This document shows positions 1-10,366 of a stretch of 64,000 bases of DNA, piece by piece; the first letter of the stretch is position 1, and every line of letters starts with the position of its first letter. This DNA comes from Methylobacterium sp. E-005 (GTDB lineage Bacteria; Pseudomonadota; Alphaproteobacteria; Rhizobiales; Beijerinckiaceae): positions 124,001 through 188,000 of the forward strand of contig NZ_JAKSYG010000062.1 in NCBI RefSeq assembly GCF_022829725.1, read 5' to 3'. The translations under genes were made by a program, and so were the position numbers. A model generated the notes under the pieces. It saw only the letters and a program-made list of their open reading frames with translations. It was not told the DNA's origin and searched no databases.

Positions 1-579
1 TTTGCGGGGGCCCCGCGTAACGCCGCGGCGGTGGACGCGATCCTGGGCCGCGTGACCATCCCGGTGCAGCTTGGCGGCGGCATCCGCGAGATGAAGACCC
101 TGGAGGGCTGGCTCGCCAAGGGTGTGGCCCGGGTGATCATCGGTACCGCGGCGGTGCGCGATCCCGCCTTCGTCCGCGAGGCGGCCCGCCAGCATCCGGG
201 GAAGATTGCGGTCGGCATCGATGCCAAGGACGGGCGCGTCGCCGTCGAGGGTTGGGCGCAGACCTCCAGCATGACCGCCGAGGAACTCGGCCGCCGGTTT
301 GAAGACGCGGGCGTCGCGGCGATCATCTACACTGACATCGCCCGGGACGGGATCCTGAAGGGCCTCAACGTCGAGATGACCCTGGCTCTGGCCCAGGCCG
401 TGCGCATCCCGGTGATCGCCTCGGGCGGCCTCGCCTCGATCGACGACGTGCACCGCCTGCTCCAGCCGGATTGCGCCCTGATCGCGGGCGCGATCACGGG
501 GCGGGCACTCTATGACGGTCGGATCGATCCCGAGGCGGCGCTGGCGGCGATCGCTGCGGCGCGCGGCCCGGCTTCGTGA
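1..579 (+). CDS. hisA: HisA, phosphoribosylformimino-AICAR isomerase (5' end outside window)
   Basis: The reading frame is open from base 1, so about 50 N-terminal residues lie outside the window; 192 residues are visible. HisA isomerises ProFAR to PRFAR in histidine biosynthesis and is a cytoplasmic (beta/alpha)8 barrel. The LGGGIR phosphate-binding loop, the TDIARDG stretch with the catalytic Asp, and the IASGG second phosphate loop are all present. hisF follows after one intervening gene, so a his operon context is kept. A GTG at 31 is only an internal codon, because the upstream residues ([10 protein letters not shown]) already match the family. Confidence 0.95.
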   Translation, partial: FAGAPRNAAAVDAILGRVTIPVQLGGGIREMKTLEGWLAKGVARVIIGTAAVRDPAFVREAARQHPGKIAVGIDAKDGRVAVEGWAQTSSMTAEELGRRFEDAGVAAIIYTDIARDGILKGLNVEMTLALAQAVRIPVIASGGLASIDDVHRLLQPDCALIAGAITGRALYDGRIDPEAALAAIAAARGPAS

Positions 580-619
580 TAGATCGGTCCCGGTGGCGGC
601 GCTGACTCGGGAGGCCTCG

Positions 620-1099
620 ATGACGGCGGTGAAGGCCTGGCCCTCGGCGGCCGGGACGGCCTACGCGGACGATTTCTATACCTGGACCCAGGAGCAGGGC
701 GCGCGGCTGCGGTCCGGCGACCTCTCGGGCCTCGACCGCGCGAATCTGGCCGAGGAGATCGAGAGCTTGGGCAAGAGCCAGTGTGACAGTCTGGTCAGCC
801 TCTGGCGCGTCGTGCTGCTACACATGCTGAAGTTCGACTATCAGCCGGAACGTCGAAGCCGCAGCTGGACGGTTCCGATCCGGACGCATCGAAACAGGGC
901 CGCAGACGTACTTGAGGACAATCCAGGGCTCAAGAGCCGGCTGTCTCTAGCCTTCGAGCGCGCATATCGCGATGCGCGTGAAGAGGCGGCCGTCGAGACA
1001 GGCTTGCCTTTGCGGATGTTCCCGAAGGAATGTCCCTACACGCGCGAAGAGCTGCTGACGCGGCCCTTCTCCGCCGATCCAGAAGACACCTCAGACTGA
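620..1099 (+). CDS. DUF29 family protein
   Basis: A 159-residue protein with the DUF29 pattern: a [12 protein letters not shown] start, a [12 protein letters not shown] helix and a [11 protein letters not shown] helix. The family is common in cyanobacteria and alphaproteobacteria and has no established function; it looks all-helical and cytoplasmic. The ATG at 620 was chosen because the open frame upstream (from 512) overlaps the end of hisA and is not family-like. It lies between hisA and hisF in the same direction, with hisF starting 10 nt after its stop, so it is probably co-transcribed with the his genes. The family call is from pattern recognition only. Confidence 0.75.
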   Translation: MTAVKAWPSAAGTAYADDFYTWTQEQGARLRSGDLSGLDRANLAEEIESLGKSQCDSLVSLWRVVLLHMLKFDYQPERRSRSWTVPIRTHRNRAADVLEDNPGLKSRLSLAFERAYRDAREEAAVETGLPLRMFPKECPYTREELLTRPFSADPEDTSD

Positions 1100-1109
1100 A
1101 GAGCCCCTC

Positions 1110-1913
1110 TTGCTCAAAACCCGCATCATCCCCTGCCTCGACGTGAAGGACGGGCGCGTCGTGAAGGGCGTGCGCTTCGAGGGGCTGCGCGACGCCGGCG
1201 ACCCCGTCGAGGCCGCGAAGGTTTACGACGCGGCCGGCGCCGACGAACTCTGCTTCCTCGACATCACCGCAAGCCGCGAGGCCCGGGGTACGCTGCTCGA
1301 CATCGTCAGTCGGACCGCCGAGGCCTGCTTCATGCCGCTAACCGTCGGAGGCGGGGTACGCACCGTCGAGGACGTGCGTGCCCTTCTGCTCGCCGGGGCC
1401 GACAAGGTCGCCATCAACACCGCGGCCGTGAAGGACCCGGATCTGGTCGCCCGCGCCGCGGAAAAGTTCGGTGCCCAGTGCATCGTGGTGGCGATCGATG
1501 CCAAGCGCGTCTCGCCGCCAGGCGCTCCCGCCGCCTGGGAGATTTTTACGCATGGCGGCCGCGATCCGACGGGGATCGACGCCGTGGCCTTCGCGCGCCG
1601 CGTGGCCGGGAAGGGCGCCGGCGAGTTGCTGGTCACCTCCATGGACAAGGACGGGACCCGGTCCGGTTACGATCTCGCCCTGACGCGGGCCATCAGCGAC
1701 GCGGTCTCCGTTCCGGTGATCGCCTCCGGCGGTGTCGGCGGCCTCGACGACCTTGTGGCCGGCGTGGCCGAAGGCGGGGCGAGCGCCGTGCTGGCGGCGT
1801 CCATCTTCCATTTCGGGCAGGCGAGCGTGGCCGAGGCCAAGGCCCATATGGCGGCGGCCGGCCTCGCCATGCGCCTCGACGGCCCGGCCTCTTCCGCGAG
1901 GGCGCCCCTGTGA
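1110..1913 (+). CDS. hisF: HisF, imidazole glycerol phosphate synthase cyclase subunit
   Basis: A 267-residue (beta/alpha)8 barrel that, with glutaminase HisH, converts PRFAR plus ammonia to IGP and AICAR. The start carries the catalytic Asp in [12 protein letters not shown]. The second catalytic Asp sits in VVAIDAKR, and phosphate-binding GGGVRT and IASGGVGG loops follow. The start is TTG at 1110, preceded by GAAGAG about 5 nt upstream; residues directly after it ([10 protein letters not shown]) match the family N-terminus, so no other start fits. The last four bases overlap the GTG of the next gene (GTGA), suggesting translational coupling. Confidence 0.96.
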   Translation: MLKTRIIPCLDVKDGRVVKGVRFEGLRDAGDPVEAAKVYDAAGADELCFLDITASREARGTLLDIVSRTAEACFMPLTVGGGVRTVEDVRALLLAGADKVAINTAAVKDPDLVARAAEKFGAQCIVVAIDAKRVSPPGAPAAWEIFTHGGRDPTGIDAVAFARRVAGKGAGELLVTSMDKDGTRSGYDLALTRAISDAVSVPVIASGGVGGLDDLVAGVAEGGASAVLAASIFHFGQASVAEAKAHMAAAGLAMRLDGPASSARAPL

Positions 1914-3214
1914 GCAGCTACCTTCTGGCGAACGCCAATCTCCTCGATCCGGCGACGGGGCGTGAGACCCCGGGTGCGGTCCTGGTGCGGGATGGCCGGA
2001 TCGCCGATATCGCCAGCGGCGCCGCCCCCGGCACGCCGGACGGTGCGAAGCGGATCGACTGCCTCGGCCGCGTCCTGTCGCCCGGCCTCATCGACATGCG
2101 CGCCTTCGTGGGCGAGCCCGGGGCCGAGCATCGCGAAACCCTGGCCTCCGCCAGCGCCGCCGCCGCCGCTGGCGGTGTGACCACCCTGGTCTGCATGCCG
2201 GACACCAACCCGGTGATCGACGGCCCGGCCATCGTGGATTTCGTCCTCCGCCGGGCCCGCGACACCGCGAGCGTCAACGTTCTCCCCGCCGCCGCCATCA
2301 CCAAGGGCTTGGCCGGCCGGGAGATGACCGAGTTCGGCCTGCTCCAGGAGGCCGGCGCGGTTGCGTTCACGGACGGGTTGCACGCGGTCGCCAACGCCCA
2401 GGTGATGCGCCGCGCCCTGACCTACGCCCGGGACTTCGACGCCCTGGTGATGCAGCATGTCGAGGATGCGGATCTCGTCGCCGAGGGCGTGATGAACGAG
2501 GGCGAACTCGCCACCCGCCTCGGCCTGATGGGCATTCCCCGCGAGGCCGAGACCGTGATGCTGGAACGCGACATCCGCCTCGTGCGGCTGACCGGCGCCC
2601 GGTACCACGCCGCCATGATCTCCTGTGCCGATTCAGTCGAGATCGTCCGCCGGGCCAAGCAGGATGGCCTGCCGGTGACCTGCGGGGTGTCGGTCAATAA
2701 CCTGGTGCTGAACGAGAATGACATCGGCCATTACCGCACCTTCTGCCGGCTCTCGCCGCCCCTGCGCGACGAGGCCGACCGGCACGCGGTGGTGCAGGCT
2801 TTGGGCGAGGGCGTGATCGATGTGGTCGTCTCCGATCACAATCCGCAGGACGTGGAGACCAAGCGCCTGCCCTTCGCGGAGGCAGCGGACGGTGCCCTCG
2901 GGATCGAGACCCTTCTCGGCGCAGCCCTGCGCCTCGTCCACACCGGGGATCTTGAACTGCCGAAGCTCATCGCCGCGCTGACGGTGAACCCGGCCCGGAT
3001 CCTCGGGCGCGAGGCCGGCCGCCTCGCGGTCGGCGCACCGGCCGATCTCGTGCTGATCGATCCCGATCTGCCCTACGTCCTCGACAAGCGGCGGCTGAAG
3101 TCGCGTTCCAAGAACTCGCCGTTCGACGAGGCGCGCCTCCAGGGTGCCGCCGTGCTGACCCTGGTCGGCGGGGAGATCGTCCACGCGATGGACGATCTGG
3201 CGGCGGCGGCCTGA
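1910..3214 (+). CDS. pyrC: Dihydroorotase-like protein lacking the zinc ligands (PyrC'/PyrX type)
   Basis: 434 residues with the overall class I dihydroorotase layout: a short beta-sandwich N-terminus, a PGLID motif, a MPDTNP motif, QHVED, and a C-terminal SDHNPQD plus [10 protein letters not shown]. The usual HxHxR after PGLID is replaced by RAFVG (residues 64-68). The HVST-like and HHL-like ligand motifs read MISC and NNL. It therefore very probably cannot bind the catalytic zinc pair. Known inactive homologues (PyrC' of Pseudomonas) act as structural partners of aspartate transcarbamoylase; that role here is inference, since no pyrB is next to it. GTG start at 1910 overlaps hisF; the stop overlaps plsY. 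Confidence 0.85.
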   Translation: MSSYLLANANLLDPATGRETPGAVLVRDGRIADIASGAAPGTPDGAKRIDCLGRVLSPGLIDMRAFVGEPGAEHRETLASASAAAAAGGVTTLVCMPDTNPVIDGPAIVDFVLRRARDTASVNVLPAAAITKGLAGREMTEFGLLQEAGAVAFTDGLHAVANAQVMRRALTYARDFDALVMQHVEDADLVAEGVMNEGELATRLGLMGIPREAETVMLERDIRLVRLTGARYHAAMISCADSVEIVRRAKQDGLPVTCGVSVNNLVLNENDIGHYRTFCRLSPPLRDEADRHAVVQALGEGVIDVVVSDHNPQDVETKRLPFAEAADGALGIETLLGAALRLVHTGDLELPKLIAALTVNPARILGREAGRLAVGAPADLVLIDPDLPYVLDKRRLKSRSKNSPFDEARLQGAAVLTLVGGEIVHAMDDLAAAA

Positions 3215-3816
3215 TGCCCGCGGATCTCGCGACCTGGGCCACCCTCGGCGGCCTCGCCCTCGGCTACGCCCTGGGCTCGATCCCGTTCGGCTTGATCCTG
3301 ACGCGCTTCGCCGGGCTCGGCGACGTGCGGGCGATCGGCTCCGGCAATATCGGCGCCACCAATGTGCTGCGCACCGGCCGGAAGGGGCTCGCCGCCGCGA
3401 CCCTGCTGGGTGACGCCTTGAAGGGAACCGCGGCGGTCCTGATTGCCCGGAACCTGGGGGAGGGGCCCGCGCTCGCCGCCGGGTTCGGCGCCTTCCTGGG
3501 CCATTGTTTTCCCGTCTGGCTCGGCTTCAGGGGCGGCAAGGGCGTCGCCACCTTCATCGGCGTCCTGCTCGCCTTCTCCCCGCCGGTGCTGGGGATCTTC
3601 GCGTTGATCTGGCTCGGCCTCGCCTTCGCGCTCAAGTACTCGTCTCTGGCGGCGCTTGTCGCCTCGGCAGCGACGCCCCTGGCGCTGTGGGCGCTTGGCA
3701 CCCCGGCGCAAGCTGTGCTGTTCCTGCTGATGGGGGTGCTGCTATGGTGGAAGCACGCGCCCAACATCCGCCGACTCGCCTCCGGCACCGAGGGGCGCAT
3801 CGGCCAGAAGGGCTGA
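3214..3816 (+). CDS. plsY: PlsY, glycerol-3-phosphate acyltransferase
   Basis: A 200-residue inner-membrane protein with about five transmembrane helices. PlsY transfers the acyl group from acyl-phosphate to glycerol-3-phosphate, the first step of phospholipid synthesis. The three signature motifs are visible: [28 protein letters not shown] and [14 protein letters not shown]. Its ATG overlaps the stop of the dihydroorotase-like gene (TGATG). From memory, pyrC-plsY-dprA is a common order in Rhizobiales, which supports all three assignments. Confidence 0.96.
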   Translation: MPADLATWATLGGLALGYALGSIPFGLILTRFAGLGDVRAIGSGNIGATNVLRTGRKGLAAATLLGDALKGTAAVLIARNLGEGPALAAGFGAFLGHCFPVWLGFRGGKGVATFIGVLLAFSPPVLGIFALIWLGLAFALKYSSLAALVASAATPLALWALGTPAQAVLFLLMGVLLWWKHAPNIRRLASGTEGRIGQKG

Positions 3817-3854
3817 GCGCAGGCTCGGGATGCGCGGTCCTTTGGGGGGATCGT

Positions 3855-5057
3855 ATGCAACTCACCGATGCCCAACGTCTCGACTGGCTGCGTCTGATCC
3901 GCACCGAGGGCGTCGGGCCGCGCAGCTTCCGCACGCTGATCAACCGCTTCGGCGGCGCGGCCGCCGCCCTCGACGCGATGCCGGATCTCGCCCGGCGTCA
4001 GGGCAAACGGCTGGAGCCGCCGACCCGGGCGCAGGCCGAGGACGAGGTCGCGGCGCTGGCCCGCCTCGGCGGGAGGCTGATCGCCACCGGGGAGGCGGAT
4101 TTTCCGCGGCTCCTCCAGCAGACGGATGCGGCGCCGCCGCTCCTGGCCCTGCGCGGCGCCGCGATCCTGAACCGTCCGGCGGTGGCCCTGGTCGGCTCGC
4201 GCAACGCCTCGATGGCTGGGCTCGCCTTCACCGAGCGGCTCGCCCGCGGCCTCGGCGAGGCAGGCCTGACGGTGGTATCGGGTCTTGCCCGGGGTATCGA
4301 CGCGCGGGCCCACAGGGCGAGCCTCCAGACCGGCACGGTCGCGGTGATGGCCGGCGGCCAGGACAAGATCTACCCGGCCAACCATGCGGCCCTGGTCGAC
4401 GCGATCCTGGGGGAGGGCGGGGCGGTGCTGGCGGAGATGCCGATGGGCTGGGTGCCGCGGGGGCGCGATTTCCCCCGTCGCAATCGCATCATCTCCGGTC
4501 TGTCATACGGCACCGTCGTGGTGGAGGCGGCGCGTCGCTCCGGCTCCCTGATCACGGCGCGCTACGCCCTGGAGCAGAACCGCGAGGTCTTCGCCGTTCC
4601 TGGCTCGCCGCTGGATCCGCGCGCCGAGGGCACCAACGACCTGATCCGCCAGGGTGCAGCCCTGGTTTCCGAGGTGTCGCATATTCTCGACGTGCTGGGG
4701 CCGATCATCGAGCGCGGCCCGGACGCGGACGCTGCTCCCGAGCGGGGACGACCGGACCTGCGCGAGCAGCCGGATTTCTGGGACGAAATCGACCTGGATG
4801 CATCGAACCCGGACACGCTCAGCGTTCCGGACATGTTTTGCCAGACCGATTCCGTCGCCTCGGGTCACCCGGCTCAGCCGGCCGACGATTGCGCCCGCAT
4901 CGTCGCCCTGCTCGGACCAAGCCCTGTCGGCACCGATGAGCTGGCGCGCTGCGCCGGGATCGGCATTCGAGTGGTGCAGACCGTGCTGCTGGAGCTGGAA
5001 CTCGACGGGCGGATCGAGCGCCACGGCAGCGGCGCCGTCTCGCTGCTCAGCCGCTGA
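3855..5057 (+). CDS. dprA: DprA, DNA-processing protein
   Basis: A 400-residue protein that loads RecA onto incoming single-stranded DNA during transformation. An N-terminal SAM-like region (about 1-80) is followed by the Rossmann-fold core: [36 protein letters not shown] and [13 protein letters not shown]. The C-terminal 65 residues form the small winged-helix DprA_WH region. ATG 3855 is used; the frame stays open upstream (to 3504) only as a shadow of plsY. The gene ends convergently with ruvX, overlapping by 11 nt. Presence of dprA alone does not show natural competence. Confidence 0.95.
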   Translation: MQLTDAQRLDWLRLIRTEGVGPRSFRTLINRFGGAAAALDAMPDLARRQGKRLEPPTRAQAEDEVAALARLGGRLIATGEADFPRLLQQTDAAPPLLALRGAAILNRPAVALVGSRNASMAGLAFTERLARGLGEAGLTVVSGLARGIDARAHRASLQTGTVAVMAGGQDKIYPANHAALVDAILGEGGAVLAEMPMGWVPRGRDFPRRNRIISGLSYGTVVVEAARRSGSLITARYALEQNREVFAVPGSPLDPRAEGTNDLIRQGAALVSEVSHILDVLGPIIERGPDADAAPERGRPDLREQPDFWDEIDLDASNPDTLSVPDMFCQTDSVASGHPAQPADDCARIVALLGPSPVGTDELARCAGIGIRVVQTVLLELELDGRIERHGSGAVSLLSR

Positions 5058-5559
5058 AGGGGTCCGCGTCGGCCGCCGGGTCGGCGTCGACGTCCGCGAG
5101 GTGGCGCATCACGTCGAGGCAGCCCTGGAGGATGTAGGCGGCGGCGAGCTTGTCCACGAGTTCGCCGCGCCGGGCCCGGGAGGCATCGGCCTCGATCAGC
5201 GCCCGGGTCACCACCGCGGTCGAGAGGCGCTCGTCGAAGAACACGTGGGGCAGGGGCAGGATCGGCGCGAGGTTGCGCATGAAGGCCCGGGTCGACTGCA
5301 CCCGCGGCCCCTCGCTACCGTCCATATTGAGCGGCAGCCCGACCACGAGGCCGCCGACCGCGTGCTGGCGGCACAGGGCGGCGAGGCGCTGGGCATCCGG
5401 CGTGAACTTCACCCGGCGGATCGTCTCCAGCGGCGTCGCGATCTGGCGCCCGAGATCCGACAGGGCGAGGCCGATCGTCTTGGTGCCGAGATCGATGCCG
5501 ATCAGCCGTGCCCCGCCGCGCGAGGTGGCCGCAAAGGTGCGGATCGCGTCGTGATTCAT
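5047..5559 (-). CDS. ruvX: RuvX/YqgF, Holliday-junction resolvase-like pre-16S rRNA nuclease
   Basis: A 170-residue RNase H-fold protein of the YqgF family. The first Asp motif ([15 protein letters not shown]), the [13 protein letters not shown] strand and the FFDERLST Glu motif are present, as is the final Asp in [10 protein letters not shown]. In E. coli YqgF completes 16S rRNA 5' maturation; a Holliday-junction role is debated. ATG 5559 was chosen because it starts just before the conserved first strand. It overlaps the stop of the SUKH-like gene by 4 nt (ATGA), so the two are likely co-translated. Confidence 0.93.
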   Translation of the reverse strand: MNHDAIRTFAATSRGGARLIGIDLGTKTIGLALSDLGRQIATPLETIRRVKFTPDAQRLAALCRQHAVGGLVVGLPLNMDGSEGPRVQSTRAFMRNLAPILPLPHVFFDERLSTAVVTRALIEADASRARRGELVDKLAAAYILQGCLDVMRHLADVDADPAADADPFSG

Positions 5560-6125
5560 GGTTCCGCCTGCGTGGTGCGCGCCAGGGTGGCCTCCGCGAC
5601 ACCCTCGAACCGCGCCGGCAAGGGCTCGGCCCCCGGCCCGAGCACCAGGGCTGCGGAGGGGCCGGTGACCCGCGTGAAGAAATCGTCGAGGCTCTCCCCG
5701 CCGAACCGGATCGTCGTCAGATCGGTGGCAAGCAGCCAGATCTCGTATTCCGGGCCGCTGCCCGTCACATCCCAGAACAGAAATCCGCCATCCTCGCCCC
5801 GGCCGAAGAAGCAGGCGCGCTCGACCACGCCCGGATCGCCGCCCTCGACATCGAATCGGTGCGGCTCCTTCCCGTCCTCCAGCATCGCGATGGCAGACCC
5901 GACGCTGTGGGCGATGATCCCGGCTTGCGTGAACAGATCGCTCGCCTCGTAGGGGCCCGGAACCGCGATCCTGACCTGCTCCCCCGCCAGACCGACGCCG
6001 CAGGACCGGCAAAAGCTGCGGTAGGAGGCGGGCAAAGCGAAGCCGAGTTCCGCGGCCGCGCGATCGAGATCCAATTCACCCGGCGTGAAGCCCGGAGACA
6101 GGCTGGTGAAGATCTGCGCCCACAT
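5556..6125 (-). CDS. SMI1/KNR4 (SUKH)-like protein
   Basis: A 189-residue cytoplasmic protein with the SUKH pattern: an acidic N-terminal helix leading into [13 protein letters not shown] and a glycine (CGVGL), then beta-rich segments including [10 protein letters not shown] and YEIWLLATD, ending in a DFFTRV helix. SUKH proteins are often immunity proteins in bacterial toxin systems, but also occur as stand-alone proteins. No toxin is adjacent here; the downstream partner is ruvX (4-nt overlap). ATG 6125 was preferred over the longer open frame (to 6293), whose N-terminus is basic and not family-like. Confidence 0.7.
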   Translation of the reverse strand: MWAQIFTSLSPGFTPGELDLDRAAAELGFALPASYRSFCRSCGVGLAGEQVRIAVPGPYEASDLFTQAGIIAHSVGSAIAMLEDGKEPHRFDVEGGDPGVVERACFFGRGEDGGFLFWDVTGSGPEYEIWLLATDLTTIRFGGESLDDFFTRVTGPSAALVLGPGAEPLPARFEGVAEATLARTTQAEP

Positions 6126-6298
6126 CGATCCCGCTCCCTCATCCACAGGCTTGCCGTACTCCGTAGATCGCCCCGGATGGACGCGAAGCCGTTCCCGTTT
6201 AGGTTGGGTTAAAGCTTCGTTAAACCACCGCTCGGGTTCCTGCCTTGTCGACCACCGGCCCGCTCGTCCGTTCCGCACCCGCCCGCTTCGCACTGCGG

Positions 6299-6439
6299 AT
6301 GCCCCGTCGGCATCGCCTGATGTTGCTGCTGGCCTTCGAGATCATGGTTCTTGGCTTTGTCCAGGCCATGGTTCAACCGGTGCGCCGGCCCGGTATCACA
6401 ATCGAGATGTCGGTGACGCCTCGTCACGTGGTGACCTGA
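6299..6439 (+). CDS. Possible small single-pass membrane protein
   Basis: A 46-codon frame starting at ATG 6299, with a basic N-terminus (MPRRHR) followed by a hydrophobic stretch of about 17 residues ([17 protein letters not shown]) and a short polar tail. The topology would be one helix anchored by the basic residues. It lies in the 433-nt space between the divergent SUKH-like gene and gatC, where no other gene is evident. There is no clear Shine-Dalgarno sequence and no family match I can name, so it may be chance coding. Confidence 0.3.
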   Translation: MPRRHRLMLLLAFEIMVLGFVQAMVQPVRRPGITIEMSVTPRHVVT

Positions 6440-6558
6440 CCGGCAAGAAAGGCGACCCAACGGTCGGATCATCCTTCGCGTTGCGGCGCGTTGGAACCCG
6501 ATGCTATAGCCCGGCCGATCCTGGGGGGCTGCTCCCGGACAGGGGCGAACGGGACGGC

Positions 6559-6846
6559 ATGTCGGTCGACGAGAAAACGGTTCGGCGCATCGCGCATCTG
6601 GCGCGCATCGCAGTCACCGACGACGAGGTCGGGCCGCTGCAGGGCGAACTGAACGCGATCCTGGCCTTCGTGGAGCAGCTCGGAGCGGTCGACGTCTCAG
6701 GCATCGAGCCCATGACCTCCGTCACCCCGATGGCGATGAAGAAGCGCGAGGACATCGTCACCGAGGGCGGCCGCGCCGCCGACGTCGTGGCGAACGCGCC
6801 CGAGACCGAAGACAATTACTTCCTGGTCCCGAAGGTGGTCGAGTAG
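6559..6846 (+). CDS. gatC: GatC, aspartyl/glutamyl-tRNA amidotransferase subunit C
   Basis: 95 residues, the usual GatC length. The N-terminal helix [17 protein letters not shown] and the C-terminal [10 protein letters not shown] tail, which wraps around GatA, are typical. GatCAB converts Glu-tRNA(Gln) and/or Asp-tRNA(Asn) to the correct amidated forms in the cytoplasm. ATG 6559 is the only start ahead of the conserved first helix. gatA follows after a short spacer and gatB slightly further on, completing the enzyme in one cluster. Confidence 0.97.
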   Translation: MSVDEKTVRRIAHLARIAVTDDEVGPLQGELNAILAFVEQLGAVDVSGIEPMTSVTPMAMKKREDIVTEGGRAADVVANAPETEDNYFLVPKVVE

Positions 6847-6918
6847 GCCGGTTTGAGCTCGGCTCGTGCGGACGGGACTTCTGGTGGGCGCGCCGCAGCG
6901 CGCAAGGACGTGAACAGC

Positions 6919-8397
6919 GTGAATCCGAACGAACTCACTCTGGCCGAGGCGCGCGACGCCCTCAAGGCGAAGCGGCTCTCGGCCCGCGAGCTGACGCAGG
7001 CGCATCTCGACGCCATGGGCAAGGCCCGCGTGCTGAACGCCTATCTCCTGGAGACGCCCGACCGCGCCCTGGCGATGGCGGACGCCTCGGACCAGAAGCT
7101 CGCCACCGGCGAGGCCCGGCCGCTGGAGGGCATCCCGCTCGGCATCAAGGATCTGTTCTGCACCGACGGCGTGACCACGACGGCGGGTTCCAAGATCCTT
7201 GAGAACTTCACGCCGCATTACGAATCGGCGGTCTCGGCCAGTCTCTGGCGCGACGGCGCCGTGATGCTCGGCAAGCTGAACCTCGATGAGTTCGCCATGG
7301 GCTCGTCCAACGAGACGAGCGCCTACGGCAACGTGGTCTCGCCTTGGCGACGCAAGGGCTCGGATGCGGCGATCGTGCCGGGCGGCTCCTCGGGGGGCTC
7401 GGCCGCCGCGGTCGCGGCGCGGCTGTGCCTCGGCGCCACCGCCACCGACACCGGCGGCTCGATCCGCCAGCCCGCCGCCTTCACCGGCACGGTGGGAATC
7501 AAGCCGACCTACGGGCGCTGCTCGCGCTGGGGCACGGTTGCGTTCGCCTCCTCGCTGGACCAGGCCGGCCCGATCGCCCGCACGGTGCGCGATTGCGCGA
7601 TCCTGCTCGGCTCCATGGCCGGCGCGGATGCCCGCGACACGACCTGCGCCGATCTCGCGGTGCCGGACTTCGAGGCGGCGGTCACCCGCGGCGTGAAGGG
7701 CCTGACCATCGGCATCCCCAAGGAGTACCGGGTCGACGGCATGCCGGCCGAGATCCAGAAGCTCTGGGACGAGGGCGCGGCGTGGCTCAAGGCCGCCGGC
7801 GCGACCCTCAAGGAGATCTCGCTGCCGCACACGTCCTACGCGCTGCCGGCCTACTACATCGTGGCGCCGGCCGAGGCCTCCTCGAACCTCGCCCGCTACG
7901 ACGGCGTGCGCTACGGCCTGCGGGTGCCCGGCAAGGACATCGCCGGGATGTACGAGAACACCCGCGCCGCCGGCTTCGGCCGCGAGGTCAAGCGCCGGAT
8001 CATGATCGGCACCTACGTGCTCTCGGCGGGCTATTACGACGCCTATTACGTCCGCGCGCAGAAGATCCGCACGCTGATCAAGCGCGACTTCGAGCAAGCT
8101 TACGCTGACGGCGTCGACGCGATTCTGACCCCGGCGACCCCGTCCGCCGCCTTCGGCATCGGCGAGAAGGCCTCGGCCGACCCGGTGGAGATGTACCTCA
8201 ACGACGTGTTCACCGTGACGGTGAACATGGCAGGCCTTCCGGGCATCGCGGTGCCGGCGGGCCTCGACGGGCAGGGGCTGCCGCTCGGCCTCCAGCTCAT
8301 CGGCCGGCCCTTCGACGAGGAGACGCTGTTCGCGGTCGCCCAGGTCATCGAGGATTCGGCCGGTCGGACCCAGCTGCCCGAGCCGTGGTGGGCATGA
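6919..8397 (+). CDS. gatA: GatA, aspartyl/glutamyl-tRNA amidotransferase subunit A
   Basis: A 492-residue amidase-signature enzyme that releases ammonia from glutamine for tRNA amidation. The catalytic Lys is in [10 protein letters not shown], the cis-Ser in [16 protein letters not shown] and the nucleophilic Ser in [11 protein letters not shown]. The start is most likely GTG 6919: AAGGA at 6904-6908 is about 10 nt upstream, while it would be too close to GTG 6910. Residues from 6919 ([15 protein letters not shown]) match GatA N-termini. The stop overlaps the next ATG (ATGA). Confidence 0.96.
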   Translation: MNPNELTLAEARDALKAKRLSARELTQAHLDAMGKARVLNAYLLETPDRALAMADASDQKLATGEARPLEGIPLGIKDLFCTDGVTTTAGSKILENFTPHYESAVSASLWRDGAVMLGKLNLDEFAMGSSNETSAYGNVVSPWRRKGSDAAIVPGGSSGGSAAAVAARLCLGATATDTGGSIRQPAAFTGTVGIKPTYGRCSRWGTVAFASSLDQAGPIARTVRDCAILLGSMAGADARDTTCADLAVPDFEAAVTRGVKGLTIGIPKEYRVDGMPAEIQKLWDEGAAWLKAAGATLKEISLPHTSYALPAYYIVAPAEASSNLARYDGVRYGLRVPGKDIAGMYENTRAAGFGREVKRRIMIGTYVLSAGYYDAYYVRAQKIRTLIKRDFEQAYADGVDAILTPATPSAAFGIGEKASADPVEMYLNDVFTVTVNMAGLPGIAVPAGLDGQGLPLGLQLIGRPFDEETLFAVAQVIEDSAGRTQLPEPWWA

Positions 8398-8693
8398 CCG
8401 TCCCGTATTATCCCTGGACGGTCTGGATCTGGGCCGGGTTCGACCCCGCGCTGATCGTGGTCGCGCTCTATCTCGGTTGGACGGCGAGCCAGTTTGGCAA
8501 GGTGTTCATCGCGGCGATCGCGGCGCTGGGCTTCTCGGTGCTGTTCTCCTACGCGGTGAGCGCGGCGGGCATTCCCTGGCCGGCCCCGGTCACCCATGAC
8601 GGGCCGACCTTCTTCCCGGTCCGGGCCGTCGCGGCTCTGCTGTGGGCGATCGTCGGCTACGGCGCTCAGAGGGCAATCCGACGCCGCGCTTGA
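8394..8693 (+). CDS. Small inner-membrane protein between gatA and gatB
   Basis: 99 residues with three probable transmembrane helices (about 10-28, 34-54 and 76-93), with a Trp/Tyr-rich N-terminus and a basic C-terminus (RRRA). No family recognised. The ATG overlaps the gatA stop (ATGA), so it is almost certainly translated with gatA. A role tied to tRNA amidation is not suggested by its sequence; it may simply ride in the operon. Confidence 0.8.
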   Translation: MTVPYYPWTVWIWAGFDPALIVVALYLGWTASQFGKVFIAAIAALGFSVLFSYAVSAAGIPWPAPVTHDGPTFFPVRAVAALLWAIVGYGAQRAIRRRA

Positions 8694-8742
8694 TCTTTCC
8701 GCGTTGCGGCCCGTAAGTGACCGCACGATATTGACCCCCGTC

Positions 8743-8849
8743 GCGACCTCATCCTGAGGTGCCGGAGCGCAGCGGAGGCCTCCAGCCAGCCGCGCGATCC
8801 CTGGAGCCCTCCTTCGAGGCTGCTGCGCAGCACCTCAGGATGAGGTCGC
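8743..8849. repeat. Inverted repeat, REP/BIME-like, between gatA cluster and gatB
   Basis: Two 20-nt arms, 8743-8762 and 8830-8849, are exact reverse complements. Each arm is itself nearly palindromic around CCTCATCCTGAGG. The 67-nt interior has a weaker second layer of complementarity. It sits in the untranslated space in front of gatB and could fold into a long hairpin. This looks like a dispersed intergenic repeat rather than a terminator, as no T-run follows. Confidence 0.75.
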
Positions 8850-8893
8850 GGGCGGGAGGATCCCGCCAAGCCACTCTCCCGGCCCGGACGACC

Positions 8894-10366
8894 ATGAACG
8901 CACCCGTCGACCCCAAGAAGCTGATCAAGGGCGGCCTCCACGATTGGGAGGTGATCGTCGGCATGGAGATTCACGCCCAGGTGTCGAGCCAGGCGAAGCT
9001 CTTCTCCGGCGCCTCCACCGAGTTCGGGGCCGAGCCAAATGACCACGTCTCGCTGGTCGATGCCGCGATGCCCGGCATGCTGCCGGTGATCAACGCGGAA
9101 TGCATCGCCCAGGCGGTGCGCACCGGCCTCGGCCTGAAGGCACAGATCAACCTGCGCTCGGTGTTCGACCGGAAGAACTACTTCTATCCGGATCTGCCGC
9201 AGGGCTACCAGATCTCACAGTACAAGGATCCGATCGTCGGCGAGGGCGAGGTGCTGGTCGACATGGCCGACGGCTCCTCGATCACCGTCGGCATCGAGCG
9301 CCTGCACCTGGAGCAGGATGCCGGCAAGTCCTTGCACGACCAGGACCCGACCCGCAGCTTCGTCGATCTCAACCGCTCGGGCGTGGCGCTGATGGAGATC
9401 GTCTCCCGGCCGGACCTGCGCTCGTCGGAGGAGGCGAAGGCCTACGTCACCAAGCTGCGCACGATCCTGCGCTACCTCGGCACCTGCGACGGCGACATGG
9501 AGAAGGGTTCGCTCCGCGCCGACGTGAACGTCTCGGTGCGCCGCCCCGGCGAGCCGCTCGGCACACGCTGCGAGATCAAGAACGTCAACTCGATCCGCTT
9601 CATCGGGCAGGCGATCGAGACCGAGGCGCGGCGCCAGATCGCAATCCTGGAGGATGGCGGCACGATCGATCAGGAGACCCGCCTGTTCGACCCGACCAAG
9701 GGTGAGACGCGCTCGATGCGCTCCAAGGAGGAGGCGCACGATTACCGCTACTTCCCCGATCCGGACCTGCTGCCGCTGGAATTCGATCAGGCCTTCGTCG
9801 ATTCGCTGGCCGAGGGATTGCCGGAGCTGCCCGACGCCAAGAAGGCGCGGTTCGTCGCGGATTACGGCCTGTCGCCCTACGATGCCGGCGTGCTGGTCGC
9901 CGAGCGCGCCTCCGCCGACTATTACGAGGCGGTGGCCAAGGGCCGGGACGGCAAAGCCGCGGCCAACTGGGTGATCAACGAGCTGTTCGGCCGCCTGAAC
10001 AAGGAGGGCCTGTCGATCGAAGCGAGCCCGGTCTCGGCGGCGCAGCTCGGGGCGATCATCGATCTGATCGGCGAGGGCGTGATCTCGGGCAAGATCGCCA
10101 AGGACCTGTTCGAGATCGTCTGGACCGAGGGCGGTGATCCGCGGACCCTGGTCGAGAGCCGCGGCATGAAGCAGGTGACCGATACCGGCGCCATCGAGAA
10201 GGCGGTGGACGCGATCATCGCGGCCAATCCCGACAAGGTCGCCCAGGCCAAGGAGAAGCCCACCCTGCTCGGCTGGTTCGTCGGCCAGACCATGAAGGCC
10301 ACCGGCGGCAAGGCAAATCCCGCTGCGGTGAACACGCTGCTGAAGGCCAAGCTCGGGATCGAGTGA
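8894..10366 (+). CDS. gatB: GatB, aspartyl/glutamyl-tRNA amidotransferase subunit B
   Basis: 490 residues. GatB phosphorylates the misacylated tRNA and receives ammonia from GatA. Visible features are [10 protein letters not shown] at the start of the kinase-like core, [20 protein letters not shown] and [13 protein letters not shown], followed by the helical domain and the YqeY-like tail ending in [18 protein letters not shown] 8894 sits just before the conserved N-terminus. It is separated from gatA by a membrane-protein gene and a palindromic repeat, so expression may be partly independent. Confidence 0.96.
   Translation: MNAPVDPKKLIKGGLHDWEVIVGMEIHAQVSSQAKLFSGASTEFGAEPNDHVSLVDAAMPGMLPVINAECIAQAVRTGLGLKAQINLRSVFDRKNYFYPDLPQGYQISQYKDPIVGEGEVLVDMADGSSITVGIERLHLEQDAGKSLHDQDPTRSFVDLNRSGVALMEIVSRPDLRSSEEAKAYVTKLRTILRYLGTCDGDMEKGSLRADVNVSVRRPGEPLGTRCEIKNVNSIRFIGQAIETEARRQIAILEDGGTIDQETRLFDPTKGETRSMRSKEEAHDYRYFPDPDLLPLEFDQAFVDSLAEGLPELPDAKKARFVADYGLSPYDAGVLVAERASADYYEAVAKGRDGKAAANWVINELFGRLNKEGLSIEASPVSAAQLGAIIDLIGEGVISGKIAKDLFEIVWTEGGDPRTLVESRGMKQVTDTGAIEKAVDAIIAANPDKVAQAKEKPTLLGWFVGQTMKATGGKANPAAVNTLLKAKLGIE

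Noticed and set aside
31..579. hisA starting at GTG 31
   Set aside because: The frame is open to base 1 and the upstream residues match the HisA family, so the gene is merely cut by the window edge.
6209..6472. An 87-codon minus-strand frame between the SUKH-like gene and gatC
   Set aside because: Hydrophilic, Gly/Arg/His-rich with no start signal; looks like noise.
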